In this document: positions 16,501 to 25,076 of the stretch, one piece after another | How positions within the stretch are numbered: position 1 is the stretch's first letter | Layout of the letters: each line of letters begins with the position of its first letter | From: Oscillospiraceae bacterium | GTDB taxonomy: Bacteria > Bacillota > Clostridia > Oscillospirales > Ruminococcaceae | Direction: 5' to 3' | DNA length: 27,282 nucleotides | Assembly: GCA_029005335.1 (NCBI GenBank) | Contig: JAQXFT010000091.1 | Coordinates: forward strand, 1 to 27,282 | The notes under the pieces: model-generated | What the model was told of the DNA's origin: nothing | Seen by the model: the letters and a program-made list of their open reading frames with translations, nothing else | The model's database searches: none | Made by a program: the position numbers and the translations under genes

Positions 16501-17304
16501 TTACAATACCTTTTTTCTGAGCTTTTTAAGCTCCTGGATTCTCAGACAGTTCGGGAAGCTCTCATCATCTATTCTTGCTATACATTCATCTATATCCACC
16601 CAGCAGACCTCCGAAACTTCTGATTTCTGAAGCCTGATATTTTTTATATCAACGGGCTTATTATAGACAAATATTGTAGCAAATTCCTTGTCAATGCGTT
16701 TTCCCTCTCTTGTATCACAGACCTTCTCGGATTTTTCCATGCCTATAAATTCAAGATTTCTCGGGTCGGCATTAATTCCGAGTTCCTCTGAAAGCTCTCT
16801 TACGGCGGAATATCTTGTTTCCTCGCCGGCTGAAGTATGTCCTGCTGATGATACATCATACAATCCGGGATACAGAAGCTTTTCATCTGAACGCTTCTGA
16901 AGCAGAACATATACTGATGTGTCCACACGGCGGATTATCCATATATGTGATGTAAGATGACCATCGCCGTCACGGTGTACCAGTGAACGGGGCTTTATAT
17001 GATTTGTAACATGTTCATTTTCATCTACTATATTAAGAAATTCCTCATTATGTACTGAAAAGGAAAATCTGCTGTTTTCCTCCGAAACTTTATAGAATAT
17101 ATCAAGTATGCTGTCAATAGTGCTGTTGCTGATATTTTCATCGGATATATATATATCCGCATTCAGTGACTCCATTTCAGAAAGGCAGTCATAAAGTGCG
17201 TCAAGATTTTTTCCGTAATATTCCGGAAATCCAAGCTTCTGAGCCAGTTCTTCGTGAAGCTCCTCCGGTGAAAAGCATCTGCTCAGAAAAATTTCAGTAT
17301 CCAT
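16501..17304 (-). CDS. Barstar-Nudix hydrolase fusion protein
   Basis: 267 aa, no signal peptide, so cytoplasmic. Residues 1-~90 are a barstar domain: FPEYYGKNLDALYDCLSE aligns with the barnase-binding helix of barstar. Y29, Y30, N33, D35 and D39 are kept at the same numbers, and W38 is Tyr. Residues ~100-267 are a Nudix hydrolase of the YfcD/isopentenyl-diphosphate-isomerase-like branch with a perfect Nudix box at 155-177 (GHTSAGEE, then VRELSEELGI) and the LVHRDGDGH start. Barstar inhibits barnase by plugging its active site. The Nudix part should hydrolyse a nucleoside diphosphate-linked substrate, identity unknown. The gene follows the barnase gene by 27 bp, so toxin and inhibitor are co-transcribed. 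A good ribosome site AAAGGAG precedes the ATG. Confidence 0.9.
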   Translation of the reverse strand: MDTEIFLSRCFSPEELHEELAQKLGFPEYYGKNLDALYDCLSEMESLNADIYISDENISNSTIDSILDIFYKVSEENSRFSFSVHNEEFLNIVDENEHVTNHIKPRSLVHRDGDGHLTSHIWIIRRVDTSVYVLLQKRSDEKLLYPGLYDVSSAGHTSAGEETRYSAVRELSEELGINADPRNLEFIGMEKSEKVCDTREGKRIDKEFATIFVYNKPVDIKNIRLQKSEVSEVCWVDIDECIARIDDESFPNCLRIQELKKLRKKVL

Positions 17305-17331
17305 AAAAAAAAGCTCCTTTAAAATTTGTAA

Positions 17332-17961
17332 TTAATATAGCTGTTCAAAAGTCTGATAATGGTCATTGGTGTAGAAAATCAGACCGTCATTTGAAAATAT
17401 AATACGTTCTGCACCTCTGAATCCTCCCTGATAGTTTACATCGCATTCAGTCCAGATTCTGCCTTCAGAATCGGGGAGAAGTCCTTCATAATTTCCGAAT
17501 CTGTCTCCGCCAATGCTCATACCCTCAGCGACTTCCCAGAGATTTCCCTTTGACTTGTCCCAGCCGAGTGCAATTGCATCATCTTTAGTAATGAAGTTAT
17601 GGGGAAGTGTTCCGAAAGTATGTATATATTCGGCAACGTCCTCCGGAGTTGTATAGCTGCCGGATTCAAGTATTATACTGTTATCTGTTCCGGAAATTAT
17701 TTCCGCTTCAGATACAGAATATGTTGTATCAGGCTGTGACGTAAAATCCTGTAAAGATTCTTCTGATGTTTCAGTCTCATATGATTCTCCGGAGCTTTCG
17801 GATTCATAGGATTCTTCTGAATATTCATATGATGACATACTGATTTCTGAAAAAGATGAGTCATCTGTTATAAATTCAAAAGCATTGTCGCCGAAAAAGA
17901 TTCCGAGAATTATGAGGATTACAAGACCCGATATACTCAATATGGTTTTTTTATTCTTCAA
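17332..17961 (-). CDS. Membrane-anchored or exported barnase-type ribonuclease
   Basis: The start is probably a TTG at 17961, 7 nt behind AAAGGAG; the longer TTG reading from 17985 has that site inside it. The product is 209 aa. A basic N-terminus (KNKK) and one hydrophobic helix direct export. A ~65-residue spacer rich in Ser, Glu and Tyr follows. The last ~105 residues are a full barnase domain: DVAEYIHTFGTLPHNFITKD, ALGWDKSKGNL, SIGGDRFGNYEG, FRGAERIIFSND, DHYQTF. The catalytic equivalents of K27, E73, R87 and H102 are all present (K126, E172, R186, H201), so it should cut single-stranded RNA, preferably after guanosine. The next gene encodes its barstar inhibitor. It could act on extracellular RNA or on rival cells. 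A perfect consensus promoter lies directly upstream. Confidence 0.92.
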   Translation of the reverse strand: MKNKKTILSISGLVILIILGIFFGDNAFEFITDDSSFSEISMSSYEYSEESYESESSGESYETETSEESLQDFTSQPDTTYSVSEAEIISGTDNSIILESGSYTTPEDVAEYIHTFGTLPHNFITKDDAIALGWDKSKGNLWEVAEGMSIGGDRFGNYEGLLPDSEGRIWTECDVNYQGGFRGAERIIFSNDGLIFYTNDHYQTFEQLY

Positions 17962-17988
17962 TTTAAAACTCCTTTCCTTGCACAATCA

Positions 17989-18017
17989 ATTATATACCCA
18001 CTTTCCGGAAATGTCAA
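17989..18017 (-). promoter_or_regulatory. Perfect consensus promoter of the barnase operon
   Basis: Minus strand TTGACA (18012-18017), exactly 17 bp, TATAAT (17989-17994). The spacer holds the 10-bp palindrome TTTCCGGAAA, though TTCCGGAA is a common word in this DNA. Transcription would begin about 20 nt before the TTG start, leaving hardly any leader. Confidence 0.82.
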
Positions 18018-18029
18018 TCATTATTGCAA

Positions 18030-18059
18030 AAAAACAGGGACAGATTAAAAATCTGTCCC
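18030..18059 (-). terminator. Intrinsic terminator of amtB
   Basis: A 10-bp perfect stem (18037-18046 with 18050-18059, loop AAA) is followed on the minus strand by TGTTTTTTT. It lies 22 bp past the amtB stop and separates amtB from the barnase operon. Confidence 0.88.
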
Positions 18060-18080
18060 GAAGTGTCTTTATAATTTTAA

Positions 18081-19823
18081 TTAATAGTCATCGCCCTGCA
18101 AAGCATCATAGCCCTGCTCGCCTGTACGTACCTTGACAACGTTTTCAACATCATATATGAACATTTTACCGTCGCCGATATTTCCGGTATAAAGAGCTGA
18201 TTTAGCTGCCTCGATTACCTTATCGACAGGTATCTTGGATACTACTGCTTCAACCTTTACCTTTGGAAGAAGTGTTGATGCTTCATCTTTGACACCACGA
18301 TAATATACGTCGTGACCCTTCTGAGTACCATATCCGAGAACCTGAGTTACTGTGATACCTTTTACGCCGACTTCCATAAGTCTCTGCTGTAAAGCCTCAA
18401 GCTTATTCTGCTTGCATATGATACTGATTTTTGTAAGCTTTGCCTCTGTTCCTGAAGATTCAGATACTTTCTTGACAGCGGGAGCTTCAACAGGTATAGG
18501 CGGTTCAGGAACTTCGATTCCAGCCTTGTGAGCCTGCCTGTCAATCTGTTTGATTGAATCAATAGAGGGCATAAAGTCTGCATATGATGAAGGAAGGTTG
18601 TGTTCTGTAGCATCAAGACCGATAATTTCCTCTTCTGCTGATGCTCTGAGACCTATTGTAGCTTTGATTACAAAGAATGTTATTGTAATTGTCACAGCTG
18701 TCCATGCAGATACTGCAAGCACTCCGACAAGCTGTTTTCCGAGAAGTCCAGCTCCTCCGCCGTAGAATAAGCCGTTAAGAGTATTTGAAGGTGCTGAATC
18801 TGTTGCGAAAAGACCTACTGCTATAGTACCCCATATACCGTTCATCATATGAACTGCCACTGCACCGACAGGGTCATCGATATGGAGAACATAATCGAGA
18901 AGCCATACACCGAACGGTACAAGAAGTCCTGAAACAATACCTACAAATATTGCACCGACTGCAGTCATAACATCACAGCCTGCTGTAATTCCTACAAGAC
19001 CTGCAAGTGATGCGTTAAGGCACATTGATACATCAGGCTTTCCGTATTTAAGCCATGTAAATATCATACATACAAAAGTTGCAACAGCAGGAGCGATTGT
19101 AGTTGTTACAAATATTGAGCCGAGCTGTGGGATTGATGTAGCAGCTGCACCGTTGAATCCATACCAGCCGAACCAGAGTATAAAACAGCCTAATGCACCG
19201 AGTGTAAGTGAATGTCCGGGGATTGCTTTAACTTTAATTACTTTGCCGTCCTTGTCGGTTTTGAATTTTCCTATACGTGGTCCGAGAATTTTAGCACCGA
19301 TAAGTGCTGAAATACCGCCGACCATATGAATTGCACATGAACCTGCGAAATCGTGGAAGCCCCATTCAGAAAGCCAGCCACCGCCCCAAATCCAGTGAGC
19401 TTCAATAGGATAGATAAGTGCGGAAATTACTGATGAATATATACAATATGATATAAACTTTGTTCTTTCTGCCATAGCACCTGATACTATTGTAGCAGTT
19501 GTAGCACAGAATACGAGATTGAATACAAAGCTTGACCAGTCAAAATTCTGATAATCTGTAATAATATCGAATCCGGGTTTTCCGAGAAGTCCGGCAACGT
19601 CCTCACCCAAAAGAAGTCCGAAGCCTATAAGTATAAATACTACTGTACCTATGCAGAAGTCCATAAGGTTTTTCATTATGATATTTCCGGCATTCTTGGC
19701 ACGTGTAAAACCTGTTTCAACCATTGCGAATCCGCACTGCATAAAGAATACAAGTGAAGCACCAATCAGAAACCATACGCCGAATACTTCACCTGATACA
19801 GCTTCCATAATATTTTCATTCAT
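18081..19823 (-). CDS. amtB: Ammonium channel AmtB fused to a C-terminal PII (GlnB-like) domain
   Basis: The ATG at 19823 fits the ribosome site AAAGGGTG; the GTG at 19832 would overlap it. The product is 580 aa. Residues ~1-400 are an Amt/MEP channel with about eleven membrane segments and both pore histidines visible (SCAIHMVGG, VAVHMMNG). After a Pro/Glu/Ala-rich linker, residues ~462-580 form a complete PII domain (LTKISIICKQNKLEALQQRL, GYGTQKGHDVYYRG, LPKVKVEAVV, GDGKMFIYDVE, RTGEQGYDAL). Free PII (GlnK) normally plugs Amt channels when nitrogen is plentiful; here gate and channel are one chain. The T-loop lacks the uridylylated Tyr51 (Asp instead), so control should be by ATP/ADP/2-oxoglutarate binding. 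Its leader carries attenuation-like structures. Confidence 0.94.
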   Translation of the reverse strand: MNENIMEAVSGEVFGVWFLIGASLVFFMQCGFAMVETGFTRAKNAGNIIMKNLMDFCIGTVVFILIGFGLLLGEDVAGLLGKPGFDIITDYQNFDWSSFVFNLVFCATTATIVSGAMAERTKFISYCIYSSVISALIYPIEAHWIWGGGWLSEWGFHDFAGSCAIHMVGGISALIGAKILGPRIGKFKTDKDGKVIKVKAIPGHSLTLGALGCFILWFGWYGFNGAAATSIPQLGSIFVTTTIAPAVATFVCMIFTWLKYGKPDVSMCLNASLAGLVGITAGCDVMTAVGAIFVGIVSGLLVPFGVWLLDYVLHIDDPVGAVAVHMMNGIWGTIAVGLFATDSAPSNTLNGLFYGGGAGLLGKQLVGVLAVSAWTAVTITITFFVIKATIGLRASAEEEIIGLDATEHNLPSSYADFMPSIDSIKQIDRQAHKAGIEVPEPPIPVEAPAVKKVSESSGTEAKLTKISIICKQNKLEALQQRLMEVGVKGITVTQVLGYGTQKGHDVYYRGVKDEASTLLPKVKVEAVVSKIPVDKVIEAAKSALYTGNIGDGKMFIYDVENVVKVRTGEQGYDALQGDDY

Positions 19824-19864
19824 AAAAATCACCCTTTGCTGATTACTGATTTTGTCGTGACCGC

Positions 19865-19955
19865 TTTGCTATAAATCAGAGAGGTACCTTCCCTGAAAAT
19901 AGCAAAAAGATGCCGAAAAGAAGTTTTCTTCAAACCCTTTTCAGCATCTTTGCTG
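19865..19955 (-). ncRNA. Candidate attenuator leader of amtB with ANTAR-type hexaloop hairpin
   Basis: The transcript from the promoter at 19967-19995 starts with a small hairpin at 19942-19955: CAGC, loop AAAGAT, GCTG. The six-base loop has A at position 1 and G at position 4, the ANTAR recognition rule. Its 3' arm is part of a strong intrinsic terminator (12-bp stem, 19937-19948 with 19909-19920, then T run 19904-19908), so the two folds exclude each other. A third helix (19899-19906 with 19865-19872) can pair with the T-run segment. Only one hexaloop was found; classic targets have two. The regulator and its action here are inferred. Confidence 0.5.
19904..19948 (-). terminator. Terminator inside the amtB leader (attenuator)
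   Basis: Minus strand GATGCTGAAAAG pairs with CTTTTCGGCATC (one G-U pair), with further inner pairing GTTT/AAAC, and TTTTT follows. It lies about 80 bp upstream of the amtB start and downstream of its promoter, so it would stop transcription early unless read through. Confidence 0.68.
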
Positions 19956-19966
19956 TCTATGCTTAT

Positions 19967-19995
19967 ATTATATTCCGGAACAGAAAAAAAGTCAA
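19967..19995 (-). promoter_or_regulatory. Promoter of amtB
   Basis: Minus strand TTGACT (19990-19995), 17-bp spacer, TATAAT (19967-19972). This leaves a leader of about 135 nt before the ATG, unusually long for this window. Confidence 0.78.
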
Positions 19996-20150
19996 CTGTT
20001 ATACTGCAAGATAAATTTCGCCCTGAATCGCAATTTTTTGTAAAATCCGCAGACCGGAAAAGTAAAATCCTGATTATGCTTTGATTTTTTAAGTCAGAAG
20101 CCTTTCCGGCTGATTATATTAAATTCTTTCTTCAAAAAAACTTAACTGCA
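19996..20150. other. Intergenic region upstream of amtB
   Basis: The gap from 19824 to 20193 is 370 bp. The part near amtB holds its promoter and leader. The remaining ~155 bp is AT-rich; I see no gene, operator or further hexaloop hairpin in it. Confidence 0.5.
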
Positions 20151-20152
20151 TC

Positions 20153-20181
20153 AGAAAAGAGCAGTCCGCAGACTGCTCTTT
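20153..20181 (-). terminator. Terminator of the aminotransferase gene
   Basis: An 11-bp perfect stem (20156-20166 with 20171-20181, loop of 4) begins 12 bp past the stop codon. The T run after it on the minus strand is short. Confidence 0.7.
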
Positions 20182-20193
20182 AAAACGGAATTA

Positions 20194-21468
20194 TTATTCG
20201 GCAAGAAGCTTTTCAGCACTTGCAAGCTTAACACATATTACAAAAAGCTCCATAGCCTTTGAGAGTTCCTCAACAGTAGGATAAGAAGGTGAAATTCTGA
20301 TATTTTTATCCTCAGGGTCTTTCTTATATGGGAATGTTGCTCCTGCACCGGTGAGAACTACACCGGCATTCTTACAGAGTTCAACAATTCTCTTAGCACA
20401 GCCCGGAAGTGAATCGAATGAAATGAAGTAACCGCCCTTGGGGTCAATCCATGAGCCTATTCCGAGAGGTCTTATTTCCTTTTCGAGCATATTTATAACG
20501 CAGTCAAATTTCGGACGGAGTATAGCCTTGTGCTTTTTCATATATTCAACCATATTGTCGAAAGTTCCGAAATACTTTACATGGCGGAGCTGATTGAGCT
20601 TATCATAGCTGATAGTGCATACTGAAAGAGCCTTTTTAAGACTTTCGATATTTTCCTTGCTTGAACCAATCATGGCAACGCCTGCACCGGGGAATGTAAT
20701 CTTTGAAGTAGAGCCGAATATATAGACAATATTTTCATTGCCGGCTTTTTTTGCTTCATCAAGAATGTTGAGAATATATTCAGGTTCATCACAGAGATGA
20801 TGTATTGTATATGCATTATCCCAGAAAATTCTGAAATCCTTTGCAGCAGGTTTAAGGTTTGCGAAACGTCTTACAGTTTCATCGCTGTAGCATACGCCCT
20901 CCGGATTTGAATACTGAGGAACACACCATACACCCTTTATTAATGGGTCTTCTGATACAAGCTTTTCAATCATATCCATATCAGGGCCATCGCTTTTCAT
21001 AGGGACAGTAATCATTTCTATGCCAAAAAATTCACATATGCCGAAATGCCTGTCATATCCGGGAGACGGGCAGAGAAATTTTACTTTACCCTGCTTTGAC
21101 CATGCCGGCTCACCAAGTATTCCGTGAGTAAATGCAACCTGAATAGTCCAGTACATTATATTGAGGCTGGAATTTCCGCAGACAATTATTTCATTCTCAG
21201 AGACTCCGAGCATAGGAGCGAAAAATTTCTTAGCTTCAGGAATACCGTCAAGAATACCATAGTTTCTGTAATCGTTTCCATATTCATTTGCAAGGGTTTC
21301 TTCGTTAAGGACGTTAAGCATACCCATACTCAAATCAAGCTGTTCTGCAGAAGGCTTTCCCCTCGACATATCAAGCCTGAGTCCCAGAGCTTTAAAGTCA
21401 TCATATTCTTTCTGAACCGCATTTTTAAAGTCAAGAAGCTGACTTTTATTCATCTGCATTAATTTCAT
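20194..21468 (-). CDS. Aspartate aminotransferase-like class I/II PLP enzyme (PF12897 type)
   Basis: The ATG at 21468 has AAAGGAG about 8 nt upstream; a longer reading to 21498 would contain that site. The product is 424 aa. LGLRLDMSRGKPSAEQLDLS near the N-terminus, the GNSSLNIMYW block, KFLCPSPGYDRHFGICE, and the PLP-lysine region FGSTSKITFPGAGVAMIGSS are typical of the PF12897 group related to the aspartate aminotransferase of Corynebacterium. The enzyme should exchange amino groups between aspartate (or a similar amino acid) and 2-oxoglutarate in the cytoplasm. It is a single-gene unit with its own promoter and terminator. Its place beside the nitrogen genes may be coincidental. The substrate is not fixed by sequence alone. 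Confidence 0.9.
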   Translation of the reverse strand: MKLMQMNKSQLLDFKNAVQKEYDDFKALGLRLDMSRGKPSAEQLDLSMGMLNVLNEETLANEYGNDYRNYGILDGIPEAKKFFAPMLGVSENEIIVCGNSSLNIMYWTIQVAFTHGILGEPAWSKQGKVKFLCPSPGYDRHFGICEFFGIEMITVPMKSDGPDMDMIEKLVSEDPLIKGVWCVPQYSNPEGVCYSDETVRRFANLKPAAKDFRIFWDNAYTIHHLCDEPEYILNILDEAKKAGNENIVYIFGSTSKITFPGAGVAMIGSSKENIESLKKALSVCTISYDKLNQLRHVKYFGTFDNMVEYMKKHKAILRPKFDCVINMLEKEIRPLGIGSWIDPKGGYFISFDSLPGCAKRIVELCKNAGVVLTGAGATFPYKKDPEDKNIRISPSYPTVEELSKAMELFVICVKLASAEKLLAE

Positions 21469-21513
21469 TGATAATTCTCCTTTGATATGATATTGCATAT
21501 TTATACATCTGAT

Positions 21514-21542
21514 AGTATATCACACATTTCCGGCTTTTTCAA
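21514..21542 (-). promoter_or_regulatory. Promoter of the aminotransferase gene
   Basis: Minus strand TTGAAA (21537-21542), 17-bp spacer, TATACT (21514-21519), about 46 bp before the ATG at 21468. Confidence 0.7.
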
Positions 21543-21746
21543 GTATTATTTTCACTAAATTATAATTGCCGTCAGAATACAAAATTATGCTGATTTATTT
21601 TTCATATGGAATTTATATTGTTTTACTGATATTAAAAAGCCGGAAATAATATAACTTTCTGTATAATTATATCCTTAATATTATGTCAGACTGCACAACT
21701 TAAACGTTTAATGTTTATAAAAACATACAAATATAGTGCTTTTCTA
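21543..21746. other. Divergent intergenic region between aminotransferase and dockerin-protein genes
   Basis: The gap of 349 bp (21469-21817) contains divergent promoters at both sides and the palindrome at 21700-21711. Otherwise it is AT-rich with no gene or structured RNA that I can support. Confidence 0.5.
21700..21711. promoter_or_regulatory. 12-bp palindrome TTAAACGTTTAA, possible LacI-family operator
   Basis: The central AAACGTTT core resembles LacI/CcpA-family operators. It lies 36 bp upstream of the -35 box of the dockerin/transglutaminase gene. It is short and AT-rich, so chance is possible. Confidence 0.3.
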
Positions 21747-21775
21747 TTGACAAATTATACTTTTTGCAATATAAT
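21747..21775 (+). promoter_or_regulatory. Perfect consensus promoter of the dockerin/transglutaminase gene
   Basis: TTGACA (21747-21752), exactly 17 bp, TATAAT (21770-21775). It places the transcript start near 21782, downstream of the longest possible reading (21764), which supports the ATG at 21818. Confidence 0.82.
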
Positions 21776-21817
21776 AAAATAAAGGAACGAAAAATAATTT
21801 ATCAGGGAGGAATCATT

Positions 21818-23080
<1,263 letters not shown>

Positions 23081-23090
23081 ATATAACAAT

Positions 23091-23123
23091 AACGGACGAT
23101 TTTAAAAAATCGTCCGTTTTTTT
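23091..23123 (+). terminator. Strong terminator between convergent genes
   Basis: A 12-bp stem (23091-23102 with 23107-23118) followed by seven T on the plus strand, 10 bp after the dockerin gene stop. On the minus strand the sequence after the hairpin (TTATTGTTAT) is U-rich, so it may also end the hydE operon. Confidence 0.9.
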
Positions 23124-24138
23124 ATACGTCCGGATAATCTCCCCTTGACATATCAAGTTCATATCCGACAGATTCCACTCTCTTTCTGAGACATTCTATA
23201 CACTGAGCTGATTCCTCTCCGGTACAGATTTTATTGTCATAAAGCTCATAGCTTTTCCGGAACATAAGAGGAGACAAATTTGGCATTACAACGTTACAGC
23301 CTGCCTGTATTCCCCTTTCCCTGCCGTCAGGAGATACTGTCCCGAGAGCAGTAGTTGCCGGAATCAGTGCTTTCGGAAACATAAGCCTTATTATGCTTAT
23401 AAGCTTTATATTAAGCTCAGCACTTCCGTGAGGATAATCTCTGAAAGGTGTATCATGATGCGGAATAAATACGCCGATACCAATCATTTCAGGCTGTATT
23501 TCCTGCATAAAACGCAAATCAGATATAATATTTTCAACAGTCTGATACGGTGAACCTACCATGAAGCCTGTACCGGTCTGATAGCCGAGGCTTTTCAGAT
23601 TATACAGGCATTTTTTCCGGTTCTCAAGCGACATACCAGCAGGGTGAAGCTTTGAATAATGCGTATTATCCGCAGTTTCATGGCGAAGCAGATACCTGTC
23701 TGCACCTGCTGATTTCAGATTTTTATAGCTCTCGTATGAACGCTCCCCCATTGAAAGCGTTACAGCACAATCAGGATATTTATTTTTGATATTATTTACA
23801 ATACGGCATAATACAATATCACTGAAATACAAATCCTCTCCGCCCTGAAGCACAAACGTCCTGAAGCCCAGATTATATCCCGTCTCACAGCATGAATAAA
23901 TCTCTTCTTCTGTGAGACGATATCGGGATATATTCCTGTTGGATTTTCTTATACCGCAATAATAGCAGTCATTTTTACAGATATTTGAAATTTCTATAAG
24001 ACCTCTTACAAATACTCTGTTTCCGTAATATTTCCGCCTGACTTCATCAGCCCTGATTCTCAGGACTTCATTATTACTGTTATCAGATATAAGCTCCTTC
24101 AGCTGGTTATTATCAGGATTAAACAACTCAGCCACCAA
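23122..24138 (-). CDS. hydE: Radical SAM protein HydE, [FeFe]-hydrogenase maturase
   Basis: Up to 338 aa. The radical-SAM CxxxCxxC motif is at C54, C58 and C61 in ICKNDCYYCGIRKSN. The approach VFVRGLIEISN, the RYRLTEEEI block, VLQGGEDLYFSD, and LIPATTALGTVSPDGRERGI are typical of HydE. HydE works with HydF and HydG to build the diiron centre of [FeFe] hydrogenase. HydF and HydG are not in the window. The start is a TTG at 24138, overlapping nadA by 11 bp, or a TTG at 24126 behind GGTGG; no ATG is available nearby. BioB or PylB are related but differ in the motif surroundings. It is the last gene of the operon. Confidence 0.88.
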   Translation of the reverse strand: MVAELFNPDNNQLKELISDNSNNEVLRIRADEVRRKYYGNRVFVRGLIEISNICKNDCYYCGIRKSNRNISRYRLTEEEIYSCCETGYNLGFRTFVLQGGEDLYFSDIVLCRIVNNIKNKYPDCAVTLSMGERSYESYKNLKSAGADRYLLRHETADNTHYSKLHPAGMSLENRKKCLYNLKSLGYQTGTGFMVGSPYQTVENIISDLRFMQEIQPEMIGIGVFIPHHDTPFRDYPHGSAELNIKLISIIRLMFPKALIPATTALGTVSPDGRERGIQAGCNVVMPNLSPLMFRKSYELYDNKICTGEESAQCIECLRKRVESVGYELDMSRGDYPDV

Positions 24139-25060
24139 GCCTTATCATCTCATCAATACAGCGTCGGGATTTTTTTATTTCCTCATCAGTCATTATGATT
24201 TTAAAAGCATCATCAGTATTATTTTTTATGCCGTTAAGGGATTCATATACATCTATCAGTGAAGTGAGCTTCATATTCGGGCATACGAGATTTTTTGACA
24301 TAAGATAGAATTTCTTATCAGGACATTCATACTGAAGATGCTGAAGGATTGAAAGCTCTGTGCCGATTATAAATTCCTTTGCATCGGATTTTTTTGCATA
24401 TTCGATAATTCCTGATGTAGAGCCTGCATAATCAGCATATTCCACAACTTTCGGAATACATTCGGGGTGAACGAGTACAAGAGCATTCGGGTGGAGCTTC
24501 TTCTGTTTTTCGACCTCAACAGCTCTTACTGAGGCATGAATCGGACAGCCTCCCTGTAAAAGCTTTATATCCTTTTCGGGAACATTTTTCTGAACATAGC
24601 TTCCGAGATTGCAGTCAGGAATAAAAAGGATTTTATCGTTATCAATAGCCTTTACTATCCTTACTGCTGATGATGAAGTAACACATACATCGCACACCGC
24701 TTTAAGGCTTGCCGTAGTGTTGACGTATGCAACAACTGTGCGGTCAGGTTCTTTTTCTTTTAGCTGTCTTATTATATCAGCGTCCATCTGTTCAGCCATA
24801 GGACAGGTTGCCATACGGTTTGCAAGATAGACATTTTTTGTCGGAGCAAGCATTTTTGCAGTTTCTGCCATAAAGTGAACTCCGCAGAATAATATATTGT
24901 CTGCACTTACTTTTGAAGCGTCAACGCTTAATTTATAGCTGTCTCCGGAATAGTCGGCAATCTCAATAATATCCCTTGTCTGATAGCTGTGGGCAAGTAT
25001 GACGGTGTTTGTTTCTTTTTTCAGGCGGATTATCTCTTCCTGTAACGCATGTATTTTCAT
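24128..25060 (-). CDS. nadA: Quinolinate synthase NadA
   Basis: 310 aa. NadA joins iminoaspartate and dihydroxyacetone phosphate to quinolinate, the first committed part of de novo NAD synthesis, and needs a [4Fe-4S] cluster. The three cluster cysteines are visible as C86 (ATCPMAE), C172 (GGCPIHA) and C260 (NLVCPNMK). VILAHSYQTRDIIEIADYSG, FCGVHFMAETAKML and LVHPECIPKVVEYADYAGST are family signatures. The length fits the short, oxygen-sensitive group of anaerobes. nadB and nadC are not nearby, so iminoaspartate must come from elsewhere. The gene follows ridA by 16 bp and overlaps hydE, so it sits inside one operon. Confidence 0.95.
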   Translation of the reverse strand: MKIHALQEEIIRLKKETNTVILAHSYQTRDIIEIADYSGDSYKLSVDASKVSADNILFCGVHFMAETAKMLAPTKNVYLANRMATCPMAEQMDADIIRQLKEKEPDRTVVAYVNTTASLKAVCDVCVTSSSAVRIVKAIDNDKILFIPDCNLGSYVQKNVPEKDIKLLQGGCPIHASVRAVEVEKQKKLHPNALVLVHPECIPKVVEYADYAGSTSGIIEYAKKSDAKEFIIGTELSILQHLQYECPDKKFYLMSKNLVCPNMKLTSLIDVYESLNGIKNNTDDAFKIIMTDEEIKKSRRCIDEMIRLGG

Positions 25061-25076
25061 AGGCGAAAACCCTTTC

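Noticed and set aside
18003..18010. Palindrome TTCCGGAA in the barnase promoter spacer, also in the amtB promoter spacer (19973-19980)
   Set aside because: It looked like a shared operator, but the same word recurs at other intergenic sites (for example near 750-760 and 9374-9382) and TCCGGA is very common in coding DNA here, so it is more likely a composition effect.
19833..19906. Metabolite riboswitch in the amtB leader
   Set aside because: The structures fit simple attenuation; I could not match any known riboswitch core.
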